From: a virus
Strand: one strand, 5' to 3'
Virus record (IMG/VR): IMGVR_UViG_3300042868_007803
Location: 1 to 42,948 of that record
DNA: 42,948 nt
Shown: positions 22,158 through 28,922 of the stretch, piece after piece
Layout: every line of letters begins with the position of its first letter
Numbering within the stretch: the stretch's first letter is position 1
Made by a program: the position numbers and the translations under genes
The notes under the pieces: model-generated
Told to the model about the DNA's origin: nothing
What the model saw: only the letters and a program-made list of their open reading frames with translations
Databases searched by the model: none

Positions 22158-22294
22158 GATTCTATAGCAGATTATTCTGTGAAATTGGGTAGGTGATGAT
22201 CTATTGGTATAATACTACAAATTCTAGATGGTAGTTAAATATTATGACATTAAGTAGGTAATTTACATTATTGGTTCGATTCCAATTAGAATCA
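22158..22294 (+). ncRNA. Expanded tRNA-like RNA (137 nt)
   Basis: Perfect acceptor GATTCTA/TAGAATC and perfect T arm ATTGG-TTCGATT-CCAAT, but the interior is ~105 nt where a tRNA has ~42-55. It contains a hairpin CAGA-TTAT-TCTG where the D arm should be and ACTAC/GTAGT around a 12-nt loop; no standard anticodon arm is evident. It is the second RNA here with tRNA ends and an enlarged core, besides that at 17925. It lies just upstream of the HNH gene. Confidence 0.5.
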
Positions 22295-22303
22295 CAAAAA
22301 AAA

Positions 22304-22335
22304 TTTGTTATTTGAAAAATGTTTTATTATATTTG
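22304..22335 (+). promoter_or_regulatory. Bacteroidetes-type promoter of HNH gene
   Basis: TTTG at 22304-22307, 20-nt spacer, TATATTTG at 22328-22335. It overlaps a longer possible ORF start at 22305 and supports the ATG at 22350. Confidence 0.75.
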
Positions 22336-22349
22336 TGACTTTATACGAT

Positions 22350-22946
22350 ATGGATAAAATAAAATTGGAAGAGTATTTTAAAGAAGGATTATCTTTAAGG
22401 GGTATTGGTAAATTAACAGGTAAATCATTAACTACAATAAGATATTGGGTAGATAAATATAATATCAAACCTAAAGATTATTATGATAAATGGGGTATTG
22501 AACAATTAAAACCATTAATAGATAACTCAAAGTCTAAGGCTGAAATCTTGGAAAAAATGGGGGTGACTTTAAAGGCTGGTAATTATAGGACATTAAAACG
22601 ATATTTTGATAAATATAATATTGATAATGATTTATATAAGGGTAATCCAAAAAGAAATGCTAATAGAGTAAAATATAGTGATTCTGAAGTGTTTTGTGAA
22701 AACTCACAATATAATTCGGCTCATTTAAAGAATAGAATATTGTCAAGTAATTTATTAGAGTATAAATGTGTAGGTTGTGGGAATACAGGTGAATGGAATG
22801 GTAAGAAATTGGTATTACAGATTGATCATATTAATGGTATTAATACCGATAATAGGATTAGTAATTTAAGATTTATGTGTCCAAATTGTCATTCTCAAAC
22901 TGAAACATTCTCAAGGGGTAAAATAAATATGGTGGTTATGGTGTAG
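22350..22946 (+). CDS. HNH homing-type endonuclease in tRNA array
   Basis: Start chosen at ATG 22350 (M-D-K-I-K-L-E-E-Y-F) because the promoter covers the upstream alternative. The 198-residue protein has an N-terminal helix-turn-helix (L-R-G-I-G-K-L-T-G-K-S-L-T-T-I-R-Y-W-V), a second DNA-binding-like region, and a C-terminal HNH domain: C-V-G-C, then Q-I-D-H-I-N-G and N-R-I-S-N-L-R, then C-P-N-C-H-S-Q. This is the layout of free-standing phage HNH homing endonucleases. Its last 16 nt overlap tRNA-His, so the stop codon lies inside the tRNA gene. It probably entered the array between two tRNAs. Confidence 0.9.
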   Translation: MDKIKLEEYFKEGLSLRGIGKLTGKSLTTIRYWVDKYNIKPKDYYDKWGIEQLKPLIDNSKSKAEILEKMGVTLKAGNYRTLKRYFDKYNIDNDLYKGNPKRNANRVKYSDSEVFCENSQYNSAHLKNRILSSNLLEYKCVGCGNTGEWNGKKLVLQIDHINGINTDNRISNLRFMCPNCHSQTETFSRGKINMVVMV

Positions 22947-23003
22947 TGGCTAACATAATAGATTGTGGTTCTATCGACACCAGTTCGATTCTGGTTAATC
23001 ACC
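22931..23003 (+). tRNA. tRNA-His(GTG)
   Basis: Acceptor GTGGTTA/TAATCAC with the His-specific extra G(-1) at 22931 facing C73 at 23003. Anticodon arm ATAGA-TTGTGGT-TCTAT with GTG at 22965-22967, T arm ACCAG-TTCGATT-CTGGT. Its 5' end overlaps the HNH gene. Confidence 0.94.
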
Positions 23004-23009
23004 CAAAAA

Positions 23010-23086
23010 AGTAAGGAATTAGGTTATTATACGTAGGCTCCGAGTATAATGACTAAAATTTAGACCCTTATGAACTTCGGTCCGCA
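23010..23086 (+). other. Spacer with hairpins, unidentified
   Basis: No ORF. Contains ATTATAC/GTATAAT (loop GTAGGCTCCGA) and a GC-richer end (CTTCGGTCCGCA). Possibly a tRNA relic or small RNA. Confidence 0.3.
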
Positions 23087-23087
23087 G

Positions 23088-23175
23088 GGAGAATTGACAG
23101 AGTGGTAATGTATCGGTTTGCTAAATCGAAGTCTATGTAACAGTAGCGGGGGCTCGAATCCCTCATTCTCCGCCA
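23088..23175 (+). tRNA. tRNA-Ser(GCT)
   Basis: Acceptor GGAGAAT/ATTCTCC, anticodon arm TCGGT-TTGCTAA-ATCGA with GCT at 23120-23122, long variable arm, encoded CCA at 23173-23175. Confidence 0.93.
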
Positions 23176-23185
23176 AAAATAAACA

Positions 23186-23268
23186 CCCCCAATGGTGGAA
23201 CGGGAGACACAAATGTCTTAGAAGCATTCATCTGAAAGGATATGTAGGTTCGAATCCTACTTGGGGGA
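23186..23268 (+). tRNA. tRNA-Leu(TAG)
   Basis: Acceptor CCCCCAA/TTGGGGG, anticodon arm AATGT-CTTAGAA-GCATT with TAG at 23219-23221, long variable arm, T arm GTAGG-TTCGAAT-CCTAC. The only clear leucine tRNA in the window. Confidence 0.93.
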
Positions 23269-23275
23269 CTAATAT

Positions 23276-23364
23276 GGGAATGTGGTGTGAGTGGTTGAAA
23301 CCGGGGGTCTGCAACACCCCCAAAAATGAAAGTTTTCACGTCAGTTCGAATCTGACCATTCCCT
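23276..23364 (+). tRNA. tRNA-Cys(GCA) with long variable arm
   Basis: Acceptor GGGAATG/CATTCCC with T73, typical of Cys. Anticodon arm GGGGT-CTGCAAC-ACCCC with GCA at 23311-23313, T arm GTCAG-TTCGAAT-CTGAC. The variable region is ~19 nt and forms AAAA/TTTT, a class II feature unusual for tRNA-Cys. Confidence 0.85.
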
Positions 23365-23373
23365 CAACTATAT

Positions 23374-23446
23374 AGTCCCATAGTTCAACGGATTAGAACA
23401 TATCGCTACGGACGATAAGATACAAGTTCAAATCTTGTTGGGATTA
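23374..23446 (+). tRNA. tRNA-Arg(ACG)
   Basis: Acceptor AGTCCCA/TGGGATT, anticodon arm TATCG-CTACGGA-CGATA with ACG at 23408-23410, T arm ACAAG-TTCAAAT-CTTGT. Confidence 0.92.
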
Positions 23447-23453
23447 CAAAAAG

Positions 23454-23479
23454 AAAACCATTTTTATATGGTTTTTTTT
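23454..23479 (+). terminator. Terminator of tRNA array 4
   Basis: 8-bp stem AAAACCAT / ATGGTTTT, loop TTTTAT, T tract; ends the tRNA region. Confidence 0.8.
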
Positions 23480-23490
23480 ATGCCATTACA

Positions 23491-23497
23491 TATTTAT
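23491..23497 (+). promoter_or_regulatory. TATTTAT motif
   Basis: Recurring motif 5 nt before the ATG at 23503. Confidence 0.4.
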
Positions 23498-23502
23498 TAC
23501 AT

Positions 23503-26178
23503 ATGATTATTATTGAAGGAAAATTAGAAGATTTATCTAAGAAATATATACCACAATTTAATAGGGATGCGTTTACTGAAGGCTTAACCCCTGAATCTGT
23601 CATTGAACATTTATATGTGTCAGATCCGTCACCCACAAAAAAATACTTTGAGTGGATGATTAAAGAGTGTTTGGGACTTATAAAAAGCAATTACATTATT
23701 AATAATGAAAAGGTGGGTAGATTAGTGAATGATATTCAAGAGTTTGATAGGAATATTGATAAACTTAGTGAAGATTTTTTAGAGTATAATAAAGAAGAAA
23801 TTGGTGATATTACGTATAAATATTTAAAGGATAAACCTTTAAAAGATATTAACACTTATAATGTAGATATTTTAAGAAAAATAATACCAACACTAATAAA
23901 ACATAAAACTGAAAGTCAAAGAAGGGTTTTGGCTAAAGAAGGTGCTAAACTTGTATACCAAAACGATAATTATAAAGTGTATGAAATAGATACCTGGGAC
24001 GCATCTTGTTTTTATGGTTCAGGAAGTAGATGGTGTACAACTAATAAGTTAAGTGACAATCATTTTAGATCATACGGAACTGGTAGTAACAAATTATTGT
24101 ATGTTATTAGTAAAACTAAAACAAAAGAAAGTGATCCTAAATTCTATAAAATTGCTATAAATGTAAGGTATGGTGAAAAACACATTACATTTTGGGACGC
24201 TCCTGATGACCCTTTTGATGGTTGGAATTATTTTAATTCTGAAGATTCAAATATTTTAACTTTTTTGGTTAATTATGTAAAAGAAAAAAATCCTGAAAAT
24301 TATCTTAAAATGTTACCTGATGAGTACATATTATCAATTAAACAAAAAGAAGAGGGTTTAAGTGACTTACAAATTGTTAATGCTTTGGATATGGGTAAGG
24401 CGACTAACTGGTTAAGTTATAAATATGGTTTAAGTGTGGAAGATGCTATTATTAAAAAATTGGATATATTAAATGGTAATGTTGACGATTTTTTAGGTAA
24501 TTATTTTACCCCATCTGAAAAAGAATATTTAATTAAAGGTGGTGAAATATTGGAATCAAGAGGGTTAGTGTGGAAAGATTTAGTTGTTGATTACTACCAA
24601 TTGGCTACAATTTTTAATGATTACCCACCTAGTTTATTTATTAGTATTTTTTTAGGTGGTGATAAAAACAAAGCGTTAGAAATTGGGGTAAACGAATTAA
24701 TAATATCCTATTGGTTGGCTAAAGGTGGTAAATATGTGAATGATTTGGGTGAGTTATATGGGGCTGAAAAAATTGTTAAATACGTTACCAAAACTAAGGG
24801 ATTCCCCCCAACTAATCTAACTAGTATGTTACCTGGATTATTTGGATATGAAACACCGAAGAAAAGAAAAGAGTTATATGAAATAGCTTTTAAATTCGAT
24901 AAAAAGGAAGGTAGGTATGACTTACCGACTTATTTAACCAATCAAATGAGTAACGAAAGTTTTATTGCGTCATTTAACAAAGGTGATGGTCGTGAGATTG
25001 AACCTGATTCATATAGGAGAGCATTTTTATACCTTAAAAATAATAACCCTGATGTAATTAGTAATGTATTTGGTGTGAAAGATATTGTTAAAATATTTAA
25101 AACAGAAGAAAGGTCTTTTAATTACTTAATAAAAAATTACGATGAGTTTAGTAATGATGATTTAGATATTAGTAATTTAACTGGAATGTTTAGTGTTGAA
25201 GTTCCTGATAGTATATTTGGTAAATATATGAGTAGTTGGGAAAAAACTAACGTTATTAGTACGTATAAAACAAAAGAAGGTGCTAAAAAACTATTTGATT
25301 TTGTTCTTAAAAAGTTTTCATTTAAGAAGTTGGCTGATATTGTTGGATCTGATGGGGTATTTCAATTATTCTCTATTGTTGGTTTTAAAAAGGGTATAAA
25401 CTATATGATTGAAAATAAGATTGGTGACATTAGAATTGATGATATAAGAATACAAGATGGTAAAGTGGTATTAATTGTTAATGATAGATCGGAATATGCG
25501 TTTTTATTTGATGAAGAAAGTACCGCTGAAAACATATTAGGGGAGGATGGATTGGATTGGACTCCGTATGATGATGTTATATATGATTGGTATGATCAAG
25601 TATGGGATTGTATGACACCAAAATCAATTGAGTTGGTTAAGGCTTGGATTAAAAGTAATGTTGCTGAATATGAAAACGATGAGGGTGATGAAATTGATTT
25701 AGGTGATACATATTTAAATGAAATAGATGATGATGATTTAGGTAAAATAATAGATGAGTACGATGAATTTGAAGAGTTAAAAAGAGAATTGAGTTGGGCT
25801 TATGATAGTGCTTATAATAGTGTCGCTCAAAGTGATATTATTGAAAACACACAAAATCAATTAGAAGAGTATTTAGGTAATTATGTTGGATATGAGCCTG
25901 TTAAATTATCTAAGACTAGATATAATAAAGAAACAGGTAATTATGAGAAATATGAATACTCAGATTATATATATTTATATAATGCGGGTGATAGTTTATA
26001 TGATATCTTATATGAATATGCTGCTACTAATTGGGGTTATCCGGTAGATTATAATACATATTTCAGATCTTTATTAAAGGAATCTGACCCTAAAAAACTA
26101 TATATTGATACTGATTCTTACCCTGATAGTGGTGAGGTTTGTAAATATTTTAATGAAGATTTACCTGGTAGAATATGA
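23503..26178 (+). CDS. WC-motif phage protein, long form
   Basis: An 891-residue protein. Residues ~38-55 contain S-D-P-S-P-T-K-K-Y-F-E-W-M-I-K, the N-terminal signature shared with the protein at 14481. The core motif Y-G-S-G-S-R-W-C-T-T-N has W177-C178 and is followed by strands L-L-Y-V-I-S-K-T and F-Y-K-I-A-I-N-V ending in a W-D. The next ~500 residues are helical and hydrophilic; the region 690-800 is strongly acidic (E/D runs). No known catalytic domain is recognised. The last 4 nt overlap the next gene, which is also a WC-motif protein, so the two probably act together. Confidence 0.75.
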   Translation: MIIIEGKLEDLSKKYIPQFNRDAFTEGLTPESVIEHLYVSDPSPTKKYFEWMIKECLGLIKSNYIINNEKVGRLVNDIQEFDRNIDKLSEDFLEYNKEEIGDITYKYLKDKPLKDINTYNVDILRKIIPTLIKHKTESQRRVLAKEGAKLVYQNDNYKVYEIDTWDASCFYGSGSRWCTTNKLSDNHFRSYGTGSNKLLYVISKTKTKESDPKFYKIAINVRYGEKHITFWDAPDDPFDGWNYFNSEDSNILTFLVNYVKEKNPENYLKMLPDEYILSIKQKEEGLSDLQIVNALDMGKATNWLSYKYGLSVEDAIIKKLDILNGNVDDFLGNYFTPSEKEYLIKGGEILESRGLVWKDLVVDYYQLATIFNDYPPSLFISIFLGGDKNKALEIGVNELIISYWLAKGGKYVNDLGELYGAEKIVKYVTKTKGFPPTNLTSMLPGLFGYETPKKRKELYEIAFKFDKKEGRYDLPTYLTNQMSNESFIASFNKGDGREIEPDSYRRAFLYLKNNNPDVISNVFGVKDIVKIFKTEERSFNYLIKNYDEFSNDDLDISNLTGMFSVEVPDSIFGKYMSSWEKTNVISTYKTKEGAKKLFDFVLKKFSFKKLADIVGSDGVFQLFSIVGFKKGINYMIENKIGDIRIDDIRIQDGKVVLIVNDRSEYAFLFDEESTAENILGEDGLDWTPYDDVIYDWYDQVWDCMTPKSIELVKAWIKSNVAEYENDEGDEIDLGDTYLNEIDDDDLGKIIDEYDEFEELKRELSWAYDSAYNSVAQSDIIENTQNQLEEYLGNYVGYEPVKLSKTRYNKETGNYEKYEYSDYIYLYNAGDSLYDILYEYAATNWGYPVDYNTYFRSLLKESDPKKLYIDTDSYPDSGEVCKYFNEDLPGRI

Positions 26179-26690
26179 AAGAACTAATAAGAAAAATATT
26201 AAGAGAAGAAATTATAACTGAGGCTCGTGTTAAAAAGAGTGATAGGATTGACATTTATAGAGATGAAAATATAGTGGTTGTTGCTCCTTTAACCCACGAA
26301 GCATTAAAGAAATATGCTAGTGAATGTGCTTGGTGTATTAATAGTGATAAATATGAATGGGAAAGTTATCATCAGGGTAATATCGCTATTATAATTCAAA
26401 GAAAACCTAAAAAGAATAAAATAGGTGATACAGGTCAAGAAACTCCGGAAGAGATTTATGACTTTACACACAATGGTTTTGATTCACCTGAAGAAGAGGA
26501 TTATTATTACGATGACTTACTTGGTAGTATATTTAACTTTGATACTAATATTGTTTATTATAACCCACAGTCAGATATTATTTATGATAAAGGTGATAAT
26601 TGTTTAACCTCATTCGGATACTCAATTCACGATATTCCACATATGACTGAAGAAATCATAAAGAAAATAAGGACAACTTTAATGAATTAA
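26175..26690 (+). CDS. Short WC-motif protein with cleavable-type leader
   Basis: A 171-residue protein. It begins with M-K-E-L-I-R-K-I-L-R-E-E-I-I-T-E-A, where I-T-E|A at residues 14-17 fits a T4-type prohead-protease site. The body matches the WC family core: a strand (I-V-V-V-A-P-L-T-H-E-A-L-K-K-Y-A), then C-A-W-C-I-N-S with W53-C54, then an Ile-rich strand. The C-terminal half is acidic with Tyr repeats. It joins two features of this genome, leader and WC core, in one protein. It overlaps the upstream gene by 4 nt and its stop overlaps that of the convergent gene. Confidence 0.7.
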   Translation: MKELIRKILREEIITEARVKKSDRIDIYRDENIVVVAPLTHEALKKYASECAWCINSDKYEWESYHQGNIAIIIQRKPKKNKIGDTGQETPEEIYDFTHNGFDSPEEEDYYYDDLLGSIFNFDTNIVYYNPQSDIIYDKGDNCLTSFGYSIHDIPHMTEEIIKKIRTTLMN

Positions 26691-27214
26691 AATCCACGAA
26701 ATTCCGTAAGATCAACAGGTGTACATAAAATTTTATTATAGAAAGTTTTATACCCACCACGAGTTTTTTCGGTTTCAGCGTCAATCCTATTAGGATCTAC
26801 AACTTTATAATATTTAACATTTGTTTCACTATCTGCATACCCAACAAAATCACCTAACTCTATATCACATTTCTTTTCTTCCAATTGCTTTTTATATACA
26901 TAAAATGTGAGATTTCCGTAATCTTCATAAAATAAAGTTCCGTTAGGGTTATATGATTTTGGAACATTATCTTCAATAGTTACCAGTACTTTAAGTTCGA
27001 TTGGTGGTTTAAATCTGATTTCATCTTGAAGTGTTTCCCCATATATATCATCATAATTTGTTTTTTGTCTATCAATTTGATATAATACAACGGTAAAGTT
27101 ATTATCATCTTCTAAGTATTCGCGGCCCATCTCGATGTCAAGCGAAAAATCTACATCGTCATACCACTTACTAAGTCTGGTGATAGGTATTTTTTTATTA
27201 TTTAATGGATTCAT
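26687..27214 (-). CDS. Possible virion/neck protein
   Basis: A 175-residue beta-rich protein. Motifs Q-I-D-R-Q-K-T, D-D-I-Y-G-E, F-K-P-P-I-E-L-K-V-L, L-T-F-Y-V and I-E-L-G-D-F-V-G-Y recall phage head-tail or neck proteins, in which a 'D-x-x-Y-G-E' is followed by strands, but I cannot name a homologue. It is a lone minus-strand gene convergent with the WC genes, with an ATATTTAT motif 5 nt upstream of its start, which suits late expression. Confidence 0.5.
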   Translation of the reverse strand: MNPLNNKKIPITRLSKWYDDVDFSLDIEMGREYLEDDNNFTVVLYQIDRQKTNYDDIYGETLQDEIRFKPPIELKVLVTIEDNVPKSYNPNGTLFYEDYGNLTFYVYKKQLEEKKCDIELGDFVGYADSETNVKYYKVVDPNRIDAETEKTRGGYKTFYNKILCTPVDLTEFRGF

Positions 27215-27219
27215 TTCTA

Positions 27220-27227
27220 ATAAATAT
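27220..27227 (-). promoter_or_regulatory. ATATTTAT motif, minus strand
   Basis: Recurring motif, 5 nt before the ATG of the minus-strand gene ending at 27214. Confidence 0.4.
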
Positions 27228-27256
27228 TTGTTTTTAATATTTTATTATGTATTGTT

Positions 27257-27751
27257 ATGATAATTAAAAAAGTTATGAAATTCGAGATACCTAAAAAAAT
27301 GGCAATGGTAAATGCCAAAAACATTAAAGATGTAAAAGGATATATAAGTGATTATATAAACACTAATGGTGAAGTTAAATTATTCGTTGGTTGTGATTCA
27401 AAACAATCAGGGGATTTTACGACATATGCTGTATCTGCTGTTCTTTATAAAAAAGGATTGGGTGGTCATGTGGTTTATTTCATTGATAAAGTTCCGAGAA
27501 TTAGAGATATGTTTGTTAAATTATGGGGTGAAGTAGAAAGAACAAAAGAGTTTTTAGAGTACTTAGGTGATGATATGAAACCTTTTGTTGAGGAAGTTCA
27601 TTTAGACTTCAATCCAAAACCTGTTCATAAATCAAATATGGTACATGATTCCGGTGTTGGTTTAATTAATTCTATGGGTTATAAGGCAATTGGTAAACCT
27701 GGAAGTTGGGCGGCGACACACGCGAGTGATAAAATATTAAAAAACAAATAA
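27257..27751 (+). CDS. YkuK-like (DUF458) RNase H-fold protein
   Basis: A 164-residue protein with F-V-G-C-D-S-K-Q at the start of the fold (strand plus Asp), T-T-Y-A-V-S-A-V-L-Y, G-G-H-V-V-Y-F and R-I-R-D-M-F, then V-H-L-D-F-N with a second Asp and S-N-M-V-H-D-S-G-V-G-L-I-N-S-M-G-Y followed by K-P-G-S-W-A-A-T-H-A-S-D-K. This order matches the DUF458/YkuK family, predicted RNase H-like nucleases. A second in-frame ATG at 27275 is possible. Function in the phage is unknown. Confidence 0.72.
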   Translation: MIIKKVMKFEIPKKMAMVNAKNIKDVKGYISDYINTNGEVKLFVGCDSKQSGDFTTYAVSAVLYKKGLGGHVVYFIDKVPRIRDMFVKLWGEVERTKEFLEYLGDDMKPFVEEVHLDFNPKPVHKSNMVHDSGVGLINSMGYKAIGKPGSWAATHASDKILKNK

Positions 27752-27759
27752 TAGATAAA

Positions 27760-28365
27760 ATGGAAAATAAAGATTGGGTAGGAAATAAGAATAGTATTTT
27801 TAAAACACTAGGTGCGAGTAATCATACAGATAAAGAACGTGAAAATGATGATTTTTATGCTACAGATCCTGACGCTGGTAAAATGTTGTTGGAGTTGGTT
27901 GAGTTGAATAAGAATATTTGGGAATGTGCTTGCGGTGAAGGACACTTGAGTAAAGTATTTGTTGATGCTGGACATAATGTAAAATCAACGGATTTAGTTG
28001 ATAGGGGTTATGGTGAAACAGGTATTGATTTTTTAAGTCAAACTGAATTATTTGATGGTGATATAATATCAAACCCACCATATAAATACGCTAAAGAGTT
28101 TGTTGAAAAAGGATTAGAGTTGGTAAATGATGGAAATAAAGTTATTATGTTTCTTAAATTACAATTTATGGAAGGTAAAGCCAGAAAAAAGTTATTTACT
28201 AAACACCCACCAAAAACAATTTATGTATCTTCAAGTAGAATAACCTGTGCTAAAAATGCTGATTTTGAAATGATGAAAGCGGGTGGTGGTTCTGCTGTTG
28301 CTTACGCTTGGTATGTATGGGAAAAAGGTTTTAATGGGGATACCATCGTAAAATGGTTTAACTAA
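27760..28365 (+). CDS. N6-adenine-type DNA methyltransferase-like protein
   Basis: A 201-residue protein. The SAM-binding motif I is W-E-C-A-C-G-E-G-H-L-S-K-V-F, with an acidic residue at the end of strand 2 (S-T-D-L), and the catalytic motif is S-N-P-P-Y-K. N-P-P-Y is the amino-methyltransferase signature. The N-terminal D-D-F-Y-A-T-D-P is common in phage adenine methyltransferases. No separate target recognition domain is visible. It is 8 nt after the YkuK-like gene, in the same operon. Confidence 0.8.
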   Translation: MENKDWVGNKNSIFKTLGASNHTDKERENDDFYATDPDAGKMLLELVELNKNIWECACGEGHLSKVFVDAGHNVKSTDLVDRGYGETGIDFLSQTELFDGDIISNPPYKYAKEFVEKGLELVNDGNKVIMFLKLQFMEGKARKKLFTKHPPKTIYVSSSRITCAKNADFEMMKAGGGSAVAYAWYVWEKGFNGDTIVKWFN

Positions 28366-28367
28366 TA

Positions 28368-28399
28368 TTTGGTTATTTAAAATTAAATACGTATATTCG
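28368..28399 (+). promoter_or_regulatory. Probable Bacteroidetes-type promoter
   Basis: TTTG at 28368-28371, 20-nt spacer, TATATTCG at 28392-28399 (one mismatch to TAnnTTTG). ATG of the phosphatase gene is 4 nt later. Confidence 0.5.
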
Positions 28400-28403
28400 T
28401 AAA

Positions 28404-28895
28404 ATGGTTAAAGTATTGGCAAGATTTTTATTTTGGGGTATGTTAAAAAAAGAAGGGATTACTGATTCTAATGTTGAGAATCAGGATAATACGTATTTTA
28501 TATCAATTAATTCAACTGAAGGGAATGATGTGGAGCCTTATTTTAAGGAAAAACATTCAAACGTATTAACATTATATTTTGATGATTGTAATGAATATAA
28601 AAAACATCCCATTATTGGTTGTTCTGGTGAGTTCTACGAGCAAATACCTATGAGTGAGGAACAGGCGTTAGAGGTGGTTAATTTCGTTGAAAAAATGAAT
28701 GATACTTCTAAGGTATATGTTCATTGTACTGCTGGTGTATCAAGAAGTGGTGCGGTTGGTGCTTTTATAAATGATTATTTTGGTAGGAGTTGGGATAAGT
28801 TTAAATTTGATAATCCACAAGTGATACCAAATTCACATATATCGTCATTGTTAAAAAAAATATATTATGGGAAATATCCTGATATATATAAATAA
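28404..28895 (+). CDS. Dual-specificity/tyrosine phosphatase
   Basis: A 163-residue protein with the phosphatase P-loop V-H-C108-T-A-G-V-S-R114-S-G, the C-x5-R motif of the PTP/DSP family, preceded by an Asp-containing loop (F-D-D-C-N-E). Length suits a single-domain dual-specificity phosphatase. Substrate is unknown: host phosphoproteins or an RNA 5' end are both possible for atypical DSPs. It ends at a bidirectional terminator shared with the convergent dam gene. Confidence 0.85.
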   Translation: MVKVLARFLFWGMLKKEGITDSNVENQDNTYFISINSTEGNDVEPYFKEKHSNVLTLYFDDCNEYKKHPIIGCSGEFYEQIPMSEEQALEVVNFVEKMNDTSKVYVHCTAGVSRSGAVGAFINDYFGRSWDKFKFDNPQVIPNSHISSLLKKIYYGKYPDIYK

Positions 28896-28922
28896 AAAAG
28901 GGGTTATTAAACCCCTTTTTTT
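28894..28922. terminator. Bidirectional terminator inside two stop codons
   Basis: AAAAAAGGGGTT / AACCCCTTTTTT stem with loop ATTA. It contains the phosphatase stop and the last codons and stop of the convergent dam gene. Confidence 0.9.

Noticed and set aside
22158-22294. tRNA with a group I intron and nearby homing endonuclease
   Set aside because: The extra ~60-90 nt is far too short for a group I intron and no P7/R/S core is visible; the HNH gene lies outside the RNA.
23118-23375. Plus-strand 85-codon ORF across tRNA array 4
   Set aside because: It overlaps tRNA-Ser, tRNA-Leu and tRNA-Cys completely; repeated N-P-[ST] words derive from T-arm sequences, not from a gene.
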